Shown here piece by piece: positions 1-8,452 of a stretch of 64,000 nt of DNA (positions are counted from its first letter, which is position 1; every line of letters begins with the position of its first letter). The notes under the pieces were generated by a model. The model ran no database searches. It was not told the origin of the DNA and saw only the letters and a program-made list of their open reading frames with translations. The translations under genes and the position numbers were made by a program. The stretch comes from DASRWI01 sp035654655. Lineage in GTDB: Bacteria; Bacteroidota; Ignavibacteria; Ignavibacteriales; Ignavibacteriaceae. The stretch is taken from the NCBI GenBank assembly GCA_035654655.1, contig DASRWI010000029.1, forward strand, positions 62,001 through 126,000. Reading direction: 5' to 3'.

Positions 1-878
1 TTTGGTTTTTTATCTTTGAAGTTCCTAAAGTACTGCTTCTATTAACATTGATTGTATTTGGTATAGGAATAATTAGAACATACTTCTCACCTGAACGAAC
101 CCGTAAATTATTAGGAGGCAAAAAAACTTTTGCAGGTAATATACTTGCAAGTCTTCTTGGTGTTGTCACTCCATTTTGTTCTTGCTCAGCAATTCCTCTT
201 TTCCTTGGATTTATAGAAGGTGGTGTACCACTAGGAGTAACATTCTCATTCTTAATTGCCGCACCAATGATAAATGAAGTTGCTCTCATACTTCTGTTTG
301 GTTTATTCGGATGGGAGACTGCACTGCTTTATATGACTACAGGATTATTGATAGCAATTTTAGCAGGAACAATTATTGGAAAATTAGGATTGGAAAAGTT
401 TGTTGAAGATTGGGTTTATAAAACTAAAGCCGCTGATATTGAACAGGAAGAAGAAAAATTAAGTTTCAATGACAGAATACAACTTGGCATTACCGCTGTA
501 AAAGAAATTGTATCTAAGGTTTGGATATATATAGTAATCGGTATTTTGGTTGGAGCAGGAATTCACGGGTATGTACCGGAAAATTTTATGGCTTCGTTTA
601 TGGGAAAAAGTGCCTGGTGGTCAGTTCCCTCCGCTGTATTACTTGGCATTCCAATGTACTCAAATGCCGCTGGAATAATTCCTATAGTTCAAGCTTTATT
701 AGCAAAAGGTGCTTCATTAGGAACAGTTTTAGCTTTTATGATGGCAGTAATCGGATTATCATTGCCTGAAATGATTATACTTAAAAAAGTTCTGAAGATA
801 CAAATGATATTTATCTTCATTGGTATAATGGCTATAGGTATTACTGTAGTCGGGTATTTATTTAATTTACTTTATTAA
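1..878 (+). CDS. YraQ/ArsP-type permease (DUF318 family), 5'-truncated by window edge
   Basis: This is a polytopic inner-membrane permease of the YraQ/ArsP (DUF318, SO_0444-like) family, members of which export metal ions or trivalent organoarsenicals. The reading frame is open from base 3 with no stop and reads WFFIFEVPKVLLLL, so the real start lies before the window and the TTG at 48 is internal. The family signature TPFCSCSAIP, with its Cys-x-Cys pair, lies in the first half of the visible protein and is followed by FSFLIAAPMINE. A second half with SNAAGIIPIVQALL and GLSLPEM repeats the pattern, as expected for a two-bundle permease. It lies 10 bases before a CPKC thioredoxin-like gene, so it is probably the first or second gene of an operon (1-2207). 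The family call is firm; the substrate is inferred from context only. Confidence 0.85.
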   Translation, partial: WFFIFEVPKVLLLLTLIVFGIGIIRTYFSPERTRKLLGGKKTFAGNILASLLGVVTPFCSCSAIPLFLGFIEGGVPLGVTFSFLIAAPMINEVALILLFGLFGWETALLYMTTGLLIAILAGTIIGKLGLEKFVEDWVYKTKAADIEQEEEKLSFNDRIQLGITAVKEIVSKVWIYIVIGILVGAGIHGYVPENFMASFMGKSAWWSVPSAVLLGIPMYSNAAGIIPIVQALLAKGASLGTVLAFMMAVIGLSLPEMIILKKVLKIQMIFIFIGIMAIGITVVGYLFNLLY

Positions 879-888
879 AAGGATTAAA

Positions 889-1128
889 ATGATTTCAGTA
901 AAAATTCTTGGTGTGGGTTGTCCTAAGTGCAGAAATCTTGAAGCGAAGGTTAAGGAATTATTAGTAAAAAATAATATTGAAGCAGAAGTTACAAAAGTAG
1001 ATGATATTGCAAAAATAATGGGCTATGGAATTATGATGACTCCTGGCTTGGTAATTAATGAAAAAGTAAAAAGCAGCGGCATAATTCCTAAGGAAGAACA
1101 AATTTTAAATTGGTTAAAGGAGAATTAA
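889..1128 (+). CDS. Small thioredoxin-fold redox protein (CPKC)
   Basis: A 79-residue cytoplasmic thioredoxin/glutaredoxin-like protein of the 'redox-active disulfide protein 2' (MTH895/TM0996) type. The redox motif CPKC is at residues 11-14, immediately after the first strand (VKILGVGC), and the conserved cis-proline is in the TPG around residue 53. No signal peptide is present. It sits 10 bases after the permease and 1 base before the next thioredoxin gene, so co-transcription and probably translational coupling are likely. In other bacteria such proteins accompany permeases and ArsG/CcdA-type proteins in arsenic-resistance clusters (position of ArsE in ArsEFG). A role as thiol donor or metalloid-binding partner is an inference. 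Confidence 0.85.
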   Translation: MISVKILGVGCPKCRNLEAKVKELLVKNNIEAEVTKVDDIAKIMGYGIMMTPGLVINEKVKSSGIIPKEEQILNWLKEN

Positions 1129-1129
1129 A

Positions 1130-1510
1130 TTGAAAAGAATTTTATCATTAACTTTAATAGCAGTTATTTTTTTATCAATTAATGTTTTTTCACAAAAAGA
1201 AAAAAAAGATTTTAGTAAACCTAAAATAACTTTTGTTGAATTAGGTTCTGTAAATTGTATCCCGTGCAAACAAATGCAGCCTGTAATGAAGTCTATTGAA
1301 AAAAAATATGGTTCCCAGGTAAAAGTTGTTTTCCACGATGTATGGAAACCGGAGCAAAAACACTTTGCTGATGATTATAATATTAAATTGATACCTACAC
1401 AAGTATTTCTTGATGAGAAGGGAAATGAATTTTTTAGACATGAAGGATTTTATCCTGAAACCGAAATAGATAAAATATTTTCTAAAAGAGGAATAAAGCC
1501 AATTAAATAA
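1130..1510 (+). CDS. Exported thioredoxin-like protein (CIPC)
   Basis: A 126-residue protein with an N-terminal signal peptide (about residues 1-21, ending VFSQ), so it should act in the periplasm, possibly membrane-tethered. It carries a thioredoxin fold with the active site CIPC at residues 43-46 and a cis-Pro segment (KLIPTQVFLD). The start is TTG at 1130, well placed after GGAG; it begins one base beyond the stop of the preceding gene. Its partner is probably the CcdA/ArsG-like membrane protein that follows 4 bases downstream, which would pass electrons across the membrane to it. In ArsEFG-type clusters the equivalent position is ArsF, but the CxxC context here looks like a generic thioredoxin, so that name is not assigned. 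Confidence 0.85.
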   Translation: MKRILSLTLIAVIFLSINVFSQKEKKDFSKPKITFVELGSVNCIPCKQMQPVMKSIEKKYGSQVKVVFHDVWKPEQKHFADDYNIKLIPTQVFLDEKGNEFFRHEGFYPETEIDKIFSKRGIKPIK

Positions 1511-1514
1511 ATAT

Positions 1515-2207
1515 ATGGATTTACTTTTTAATACACTTTATGAAGCGATGACGGGAGCCTTATGGGTTTCTGTTTTAGCCTCTTTCATATGGGGCATCCT
1601 AAGCATTATACTTTCACCTTGTCATCTTTCTAGCATTCCATTAATTATTGGATACATAACAACCCAGGGAATTATATCTCTTAAAAAAACATTTTTGATT
1701 TCATTTATTTTTGCTGTCGGTATATTAATAACAATAGCATTAATAGGTTTAATAACCGCATCATTAGGAAGAATGATGGGAGATGTCGGCAGTATTGGCA
1801 ATTATTTTGTAGCTGCTATATTTTTTATAGTGGGTTTATATCTACTTGATATTATTAAATTTAATTGGAATTTTAATTTTCTGGGAAAAGTAAAATCAAA
1901 AGGCTTGTTATCAGCTTTTATTCTTGGTTTAATTTTCGGTATCGCTTTAGGTCCTTGCACATTTGCCTATATGGCACCTGTATTGGGCGTAGTTTTTCAA
2001 ACTGCAAAATCAAATTATTTTTCTTCAATTCTTTTATTATCTGCATTTGGATTAGGACATTGCTCAGTTATAGTTTTATCAGGTACAATGCTCAATAGAG
2101 TACAAACTTATCATAACTGGAGTGAGGGTTCAAAAACTATTTTGATAATTAAAAAAATATGCGGAGTGCTGGTTATCTTAGGTGGTATATATCTTTTAAC
2201 TTTATAA
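1515..2207 (+). CDS. CcdA/DsbD-type transmembrane protein (ArsG-like)
   Basis: A 230-residue membrane protein of the CcdA/DsbD transmembrane family, with about six hydrophobic segments. The two half-repeats each carry a membrane cysteine: SPCHLSSIP (Cys36) and GPCTFAYMAP (Cys148). These are the residues that cycle between disulfide and dithiol in CcdA to carry reducing equivalents to the periplasm. An additional Cys183 lies in GHCSVIV. ArsG of Shewanella ArsEFG, an efflux permease for trivalent aromatic arsenicals, belongs to the same fold, and the order permease, small Trx, exported Trx, CcdA-like matches such clusters. Both a redox relay and an efflux role are possible. Last gene of the operon; 86 bases separate it from the next gene. 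Confidence 0.8.
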   Translation: MDLLFNTLYEAMTGALWVSVLASFIWGILSIILSPCHLSSIPLIIGYITTQGIISLKKTFLISFIFAVGILITIALIGLITASLGRMMGDVGSIGNYFVAAIFFIVGLYLLDIIKFNWNFNFLGKVKSKGLLSAFILGLIFGIALGPCTFAYMAPVLGVVFQTAKSNYFSSILLLSAFGLGHCSVIVLSGTMLNRVQTYHNWSEGSKTILIIKKICGVLVILGGIYLLTL

Positions 2208-2293
2208 AATCCTTCATTCTCATCTTTTTGATTTTTAGTTACCCTAATTTCTAATTATTTTTAAGCTTACAAATTTTAATATTATGGTCATCA

Positions 2294-3289
2294 ATGGTAG
2301 ATATTTCATTAAAAAGACTTCGTAAATTAGAAAAAGCTTTCGATGGTAAACGTATTGCCATAGTTGGTGATATGATGTTGGATTGTTATTTCTGGGGAGA
2401 TGTAAAACGGGTTTCTCCTGAAGCACCTGTTCCTATTGTGGAAATTGATAATGAATTTTTCAGATTTGGCGGCGCTGCCAATTGTGCATTAAATATCTTA
2501 AAGCTTGGAGGAATTCCTATTCCCGTTGGTGTTATTGGTAAGGATAATGATGGTGGAATTTTTAACTCGCTGATTAAAGAAACCGGAATTTCATCTGATG
2601 GAATTATCATTGATAAGGGCAGACCCACAACGTCCAAGACAAGAGTAATTGCTCAAAATCAGCACGTTGTACGAATTGATAAGGAAAGTAAGGATTATCT
2701 TAATTTCGAAGTTCAAAACCAATTATTTTCTTATCTGGCATCATCAATTAAAAAACTTGATGGTATAATTCTACAAGATTACAACAAAGGAGTAATGACT
2801 CCGGAATTAATTAAAAAAGTGATTGAACTTGCGAATAAAAATAATGTGCTTGTTACAGTTGACCCTAAATTTAATAATTTCTTTTCTTATAAAGATGTTA
2901 CTGTGTTCAAACCTAACAGAAAAGAAGCAGAAGATGTTCTTGGATTTAAAATTAAAAATGATGAAGATATAAAATTAGCAGGTACAACATTACTTGAAAA
3001 GTTAAATTCAAAATATGTCTTATTAACTTTAGGTGAAGGTGGTATTGCAGTTTTTGAACAAGGTAAAGCGGAAAAGAGAATGCCTACTAAAGCCAGACAA
3101 GTTGCGGATGTTTCCGGTGCAGGTGATACTGTTATCTCAACTTTGACAATGGCATTGGCTGCAGGTGCTGATATTTATGAATCATCTTACTTTGCTAATT
3201 ATGCAGGTGGTTTAGTTTGCGAAGAAGTTGGAATAGTCCCAATTGAAAAAGATAAATTGTTCAAAACTTTAGAAGAAAATTGTAAATGA
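2294..3289 (+). CDS. hldA: D-glycero-beta-D-manno-heptose-7-phosphate kinase
   Basis: A PfkB-family sugar kinase of 331 residues, equivalent to domain I of HldE/RfaE. It phosphorylates heptose 7-phosphate to the 1,7-bisphosphate in ADP-heptose synthesis for lipopolysaccharide inner core. Seen in the sequence: the substrate-binding GGAANCALN (residues 59-67), the ribokinase-type motif VTVDPKFNN (188-196), and the ATP/anion-hole motif DVSGAGDT (272-279) with catalytic Asp278. The gene overlaps the adenylyltransferase gene by four bases (ATGA), so the two activities that are fused in E. coli HldE are here separate but translationally coupled. The ATG at 2294 fits the family's N terminus. Confidence 0.92.
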   Translation: MVDISLKRLRKLEKAFDGKRIAIVGDMMLDCYFWGDVKRVSPEAPVPIVEIDNEFFRFGGAANCALNILKLGGIPIPVGVIGKDNDGGIFNSLIKETGISSDGIIIDKGRPTTSKTRVIAQNQHVVRIDKESKDYLNFEVQNQLFSYLASSIKKLDGIILQDYNKGVMTPELIKKVIELANKNNVLVTVDPKFNNFFSYKDVTVFKPNRKEAEDVLGFKIKNDEDIKLAGTTLLEKLNSKYVLLTLGEGGIAVFEQGKAEKRMPTKARQVADVSGAGDTVISTLTMALAAGADIYESSYFANYAGGLVCEEVGIVPIEKDKLFKTLEENCK

Positions 3290-3765
3290 AAAATTTTGTT
3301 TCACGCGAAGAAATAATAAACATTAGAAAAAAATTAAAAGAAGAGAATAAAAAAGTTGTTTTCACTAATGGCGTTTTTGATATATTGCATCCCGGTCACA
3401 TTGATTATCTAACTAAAGCAAAAGCTCTTGGGGATATTTTAATTGTCGGCTTAAATTCAGATGCATCTGTAAAAAGAATTAAGGGAGAAAAACGTCCGAT
3501 ATTTAACCAGGAAGAAAGAGGAAATCTTTTAGCTTCTCTAAAACCTGTTGATTATGTTTCCATCTTTGAAGAGGATACTCCTTTTAATATTATCAGTGAT
3601 ATTATCCCGGATATTTTGGTAAAAGGGGGAGATTGGTCTATTGATAACATCGTGGGGAGAGACATAGTAGAAGCTAATGGCGGATCGGTTACAAATATCA
3701 AATTTATTACATCTCAATCTACTTCTAACATCATCAATACCATCCTGAAGCGTTATGATGCTTAA
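3286..3765 (+). CDS. hldC: D-glycero-beta-D-manno-heptose 1-phosphate adenylyltransferase
   Basis: A 159-residue nucleotidyltransferase matching domain II of HldE (RfaE2). It transfers AMP from ATP to heptose 1-phosphate to give ADP-heptose. The cytidylyltransferase-fold signature TNGVFDILHPGH is at residues 27-38, with the nucleotide-binding HxGH as HPGH (35-38). Other family features are the VGLNSDASVKRIKG stretch and RPIFNQEER. It starts inside the end of the kinase gene (ATGA overlap), which supports joint function in the same short pathway. The phosphatase (GmhB) and isomerase (GmhA) steps are not encoded in this window. Confidence 0.92.
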   Translation: MKNFVSREEIINIRKKLKEENKKVVFTNGVFDILHPGHIDYLTKAKALGDILIVGLNSDASVKRIKGEKRPIFNQEERGNLLASLKPVDYVSIFEEDTPFNIISDIIPDILVKGGDWSIDNIVGRDIVEANGGSVTNIKFITSQSTSNIINTILKRYDA

Positions 3766-3880
3766 TACATCACTCATTTAGTATTTGATTTTGAATCCAT
3801 AAAAAGCTCATATTTTATAATATATTTATAATTGATTACTTTTAAAGTTAAATTATTATATTTTAAAGAATTAGGAATAT

Positions 3881-6800
3881 TTGAGCAGGTTTCTTTTGGA
3901 TGAGAATGAATTAAATAAAGGTGCTGATAACAAGCCTGAAGAAAAACCTAAAAAAGAAAAGAAGAAGAAAACATTATTTAGAAAAATAGTAAATGTTTTT
4001 CTTTACATCTTTATAGGAATTTTTGTTATCATTTTATTAGTTCTGGGATTTACCCAAACGTCTACCTTCCGCGGTATTCTGCGTGAACAGGTAGTTGATA
4101 TAGCAAATAAAGAATTGAATGGCACATTAAGTATTGGCAAAATTGAAGGGACAATTTTTACTTCTCTTATTTTAAAGAATGTATCCGTTAATATGAAAGA
4201 GGATACATTGTTTAAAGCAGGATTGGTTGAGGTTCGTACTAGTCCTTTAAAATTATTGTTTAAACAAATCTATGTTAGAAAAGTTGAAATTAAAGATGCA
4301 TCAATTAAATTAGTTGCAGACGACAAGGGTGTATGGAACATCAGTAAATTACTTCCTCCATCTAAAAAAGATACGACTTCTTCATCATTTCCTTTTACAG
4401 TTAATGCACCGGATATAAAATTAGTTAATACTGATTTTTCAATGCAAAACTTTGACAAGGTTGCAAGCAAAAGATTATATGATACTTTGGATATGAAAGA
4501 TTTTAGGGCAAAAGACATTTATGTTTCTCTGGGAGTTTGGGGTGATATCGATAATGATAGCTATGAAGTTAATATTAAAAATATTTCGATGAAGCCAAAC
4601 CTCAACAACTTTGCTCTTAAAAAGTTTAATGGAAATTTAACAGTTAATAGAAAAGAAATTCTTGTTGAAGGGATGAATGTTTATACTGAGCTTTCAAAAT
4701 TTAAAATTGATGCCTCTGTAAAAAACTTTAATATGTTTGACAGTACTGCTGATTTCAACAAAGCTGATTTAAAGTTAAGTATGGTTGCTGATAAATTTGA
4801 TTTTAAAGATGCTGCTGTTTTCTCTCCTTCCATGAATATGTTTAAAGGTCAGATTTATTCAAAATTTGAAGCATCAGGTTCTACTAAAAAATTAAATCTT
4901 GAAAATATTACTTTGGATTATCTTGATACTCATCTTGAGACAAAAGGTGTTGTTTATAATTTACTCGATTCTGATTCACTTTACATTAAAACAGCATTTC
5001 AAAATTCACATATAAATCAATTGGACATTGGAGAATTTGTTCCTTCTCTTGGTATTCCTGTTTATAAAGAATATGGAATTATAAATCTTGATACATTGAC
5101 CTTCGATGGAAGTCCAACAAACTTTAGAACAAATCTTTATTTAAGAACTGATAGAGGTGTTGTATCGGCAGATGTTAAATTAAATGCTGCTGCAAAACCT
5201 ATAACATATGATTTAAACTTTTATACAAAGGAACTTGACCTTCATCCATTTGCCGGAGTTTCTTCTTCATTAAATACAAAAGGAACAATTGTAGGTTCCG
5301 GTTCTAAGCCTGAAGAAATGAACAGTAAGGTTTATATAGGTGCAGATGGTTCTACAATAAACGGCAATTATTTTAGTGCCTTGCAGATTGGAGCAAATGC
5401 TGTTAACAGGAAAGTTGATTTTAATCTTCACGTTATTAAAGATACAACCGGTGCAGATTTAAATGGCGCAATAAGCTATAATGATAAGAATATTCCTGAA
5501 TATAGTATCAAAGGCGGCATAAGATCTTTAGACCTTTATGATTTTGTTAAAGATTCAGCAATGATGAGTAATCTTAATTTTAATATTGATGCAGAAGGTA
5601 AAAGTTTTAATGTTGATTCTCTTAACCTCTATATGACCTTGAATGTTTTCAATTCAACCATACAAGGAAAGAAACTTGATAGTACAAGAGCTATAGCCGA
5701 TATAAGAAGCAATGATAATGGAGAAAGAATTATTAACCTTATTTCTGATATGGCTGATATAACAATATCGGGTGATTATACACTTGCTCAAACATCGGAT
5801 TTAATAAATAATGAAATTAGATTAATCTCTACTGTTATAAGAGAAAAGATGAAGGACTTTATCCCTCAGGTAAAGGATACAATAGCTGAAATAAGTAAAA
5901 ACATTGTTGAGAAAAAAGATATTCAACAGAAAAAAACTCCACAGGATTCAACAACTAATATTAAGTACCTGCTAGAATTCAAAGATTTAACTTTAGCTTC
6001 ACTATTCCTGGATAATAAACATATTGACATAGATGGTGAAATGTCAGGTGAGTTTGTTAATGTTGGAGATAGTATCATAATCACTTATAAGGCTAATTTA
6101 GCTCACATAAAATATTGGGGTCCAGATCAGGTTTTCTTTGTAGCAAACTTTGATTTGGATTTTGATTTGCATAATGACCTTTCATCTAAATCAGTTGAGG
6201 ACATTTATGCTAATCTTGAGTTAAGCACTGAGAGAGTTTTTGCAGGCACTGATGTTAAAAATATTCATCTTAACTTGAAATTAGATCACCAAAATTCAAA
6301 TATAGATTTCTCCGGCAATCTTGAAAATTATGCATCAGCAAAAATTCTTGGTACTTTTAATTTTAATGACCAGGCTGTAAATGTCATTTTAGATACTTTA
6401 AGTGTTAATTATAATAACATAAATGTCTTGAACAGAGAACCTATAGATATTGCATATACTAAAGACAATATTAACTTCAAGAGTTTTGTTCTTGGAAATG
6501 AAGCCGGAGATTTTAGTATAAGCGGAATTCTTTCACAAAATAGTAATAGCGATCTGATGTTATCATTAAAAAATATATCAGGTGCATCTATTTTAAAACA
6601 GTTGGGGAATATGAGAGATGAAAACAATATTGCTTCTATTATAAATATGGATGCACATATAACCGGTACAATGGATAATCCTGTGGCAGCCATTAATATG
6701 ACTGTAGATAGTATAACATATAAGAATAAAGTTTTTGGGAATTTAGTATCCAAATTAGATTATAATAATGCTAATATGAATGTTGATGTTCGATTTATTG

Positions 6801-8452
6801 ATTCCACCAATAATAAATCTGCAGCGTTGGAACATCCTTCATTTGTAATTCAAGGTAGTTTACCGATTGATCTTTCATCTCAGGCAAAAGAATTATTTAG
6901 CAAGACCAAAGAAATGAATGTAGCAATTAAAGCAGAAAACTTTAACCTTGCTGCATTGGGAGATATTTTACCAACTGTAAATAGATTAAGAGGTATGTTT
7001 AATGCAGATTTGAAAATTGGAGGTCTCATTGATAAACCTTCTCCAAGCGGTTTTATCCATTTAAGCAATGCTGGATTTTTATTAGAAACAAATAATCTTG
7101 AATACAATACTGCTTTATATGTTGGTATTAATAATGACAATATTTCAATAGATACCTTCTTTGTAGAAAATATTCCTAACACTAAAGAAGGCGGTAGTAT
7201 GCTTGGATATGGTAATGCTAAATTAAATGGAATGGCTATTGCCTCTTCAAAGTTTAACATTTCTGGTGATTTAAAAATATTGGATGAAGTTTCTAAAACA
7301 TCAGGATTAGGCGCTTATGGTGATTTAGTTGTAGGTACAAATGGAGATGTTCAATTTACAATTGATGAAAATAGAATGTATTTAAAAGCTCCTATTGTAA
7401 TTAAAAAAGCTGATGTTACGGTTGTACCATCTCAAGGTTCTTATAAGAACTCAAACTCTCAATTTGTTTATAAATATGTTGAAGATACTGTTCATATAGG
7501 TTCAGCAAATCAAGATTTTAATTCTTTAGTTGAAATGTCAAAAGAACAAAAGGAAAGAGAAAGCGCTGAAGGGTCTTCAACCACTTCCATACCTTTTGAT
7601 TATGATATAAATATGAGTATAGAAGATGAAGCAACTTTCTCTTTTATATTATCTAAAGAATTAAATCAAACCTTAACTGCTGTAATGTCAGGTAATATAG
7701 ATTATGTTAGCCAAAACGGAAACAGTAATGCACAAGGTGAATTTAAATTGCTGGAAGGTTCAACATTGGAATTTATAAAAACCTTCTCTGCTGAGGGTTC
7801 AGTTCGTTTTGAAAATGATATAAGTAATCCATATCTGGATATAACAGCAACTTATAGAGATTACTATTATCCACCGGATTCCTCAACATCTTCTAAGAAT
7901 GAAATTGAAGCTGCAGTTAAAATAAAAGTTAAAGGTCCATTAAAAGATTTGGATAAGAATTTTATCAAAGAAAAAGATAATATGGCAGTTTACTATGGTA
8001 AAGATAATATAGATAACGACAAGCCTGACCCAACAAAAGATGCAGTGGATGCTTTAATGTTTATTGCAACCGGAAAATTCCAGGCAGACTTAACTCAAAA
8101 TGAAAGAAGTGATGCAGCCGGCCAATTTTCAAGCACAGCAACAACAATTGCGGGCTCGTTAATTGGTGGAGTTTTAAACTCTTATCTTGGAGATTATGTC
8201 AGAAGTGTGGAACTAAGACAAGTTGGTACTCAAACTAAATTTAATCTTTCGGGAAAAGTGAACAAGTTTAAATATACAGTGGGTGGCACTACAAGTGTGT
8301 TTGAAGATTTTAGTCACGCTAATGTTAGAATCGAATATCCTTTAATTGAAAATTTATCAATGCGTTTTGAAAGAAAAGAAGCAATAAATGAAATGGGTAT
8401 TACAAACGAAATGGTTAATGAACTGGGACTTAAATACAAATTTGAGTTTTAA
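3881..8452 (+). CDS. tamB: TamB-like translocation and assembly module protein (DUF490)
   Basis: A very large (1523-residue) envelope protein of the TamB/YtfN AsmA-like family. A charged Lys-rich cytoplasmic start (residues 12-33) precedes one membrane anchor (about 35-60, ending LGFTQ). The bulk is a repetitive beta-rich region, forming in this family a hydrophobic groove across the periplasm. The last ~400 residues, with KEIEAAVKIKVKGPLKDLD-like strands and the ending NELGLKYKFEF, resemble the conserved C-terminal DUF490 domain. TamB proteins work with an Omp85 protein (TamA/BamA) in barrel assembly or lipid transport, and an Omp85-containing protein follows two genes downstream. The start is TTG at 3881; no better in-frame ATG is near. 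The gene abuts rnr with no gap. Confidence 0.88.
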   Translation: MSRFLLDENELNKGADNKPEEKPKKEKKKKTLFRKIVNVFLYIFIGIFVIILLVLGFTQTSTFRGILREQVVDIANKELNGTLSIGKIEGTIFTSLILKNVSVNMKEDTLFKAGLVEVRTSPLKLLFKQIYVRKVEIKDASIKLVADDKGVWNISKLLPPSKKDTTSSSFPFTVNAPDIKLVNTDFSMQNFDKVASKRLYDTLDMKDFRAKDIYVSLGVWGDIDNDSYEVNIKNISMKPNLNNFALKKFNGNLTVNRKEILVEGMNVYTELSKFKIDASVKNFNMFDSTADFNKADLKLSMVADKFDFKDAAVFSPSMNMFKGQIYSKFEASGSTKKLNLENITLDYLDTHLETKGVVYNLLDSDSLYIKTAFQNSHINQLDIGEFVPSLGIPVYKEYGIINLDTLTFDGSPTNFRTNLYLRTDRGVVSADVKLNAAAKPITYDLNFYTKELDLHPFAGVSSSLNTKGTIVGSGSKPEEMNSKVYIGADGSTINGNYFSALQIGANAVNRKVDFNLHVIKDTTGADLNGAISYNDKNIPEYSIKGGIRSLDLYDFVKDSAMMSNLNFNIDAEGKSFNVDSLNLYMTLNVFNSTIQGKKLDSTRAIADIRSNDNGERIINLISDMADITISGDYTLAQTSDLINNEIRLISTVIREKMKDFIPQVKDTIAEISKNIVEKKDIQQKKTPQDSTTNIKYLLEFKDLTLASLFLDNKHIDIDGEMSGEFVNVGDSIIITYKANLAHIKYWGPDQVFFVANFDLDFDLHNDLSSKSVEDIYANLELSTERVFAGTDVKNIHLNLKLDHQNSNIDFSGNLENYASAKILGTFNFNDQAVNVILDTLSVNYNNINVLNREPIDIAYTKDNINFKSFVLGNEAGDFSISGILSQNSNSDLMLSLKNISGASILKQLGNMRDENNIASIINMDAHITGTMDNPVAAINMTVDSITYKNKVFGNLVSKLDYNNANMNVDVRFIDSTNNKSAALEHPSFVIQGSLPIDLSSQAKELFSKTKEMNVAIKAENFNLAALGDILPTVNRLRGMFNADLKIGGLIDKPSPSGFIHLSNAGFLLETNNLEYNTALYVGINNDNISIDTFFVENIPNTKEGGSMLGYGNAKLNGMAIASSKFNISGDLKILDEVSKTSGLGAYGDLVVGTNGDVQFTIDENRMYLKAPIVIKKADVTVVPSQGSYKNSNSQFVYKYVEDTVHIGSANQDFNSLVEMSKEQKERESAEGSSTTSIPFDYDINMSIEDEATFSFILSKELNQTLTAVMSGNIDYVSQNGNSNAQGEFKLLEGSTLEFIKTFSAEGSVRFENDISNPYLDITATYRDYYYPPDSSTSSKNEIEAAVKIKVKGPLKDLDKNFIKEKDNMAVYYGKDNIDNDKPDPTKDAVDALMFIATGKFQADLTQNERSDAAGQFSSTATTIAGSLIGGVLNSYLGDYVRSVELRQVGTQTKFNLSGKVNKFKYTVGGTTSVFEDFSHANVRIEYPLIENLSMRFERKEAINEMGITNEMVNELGLKYKFEF

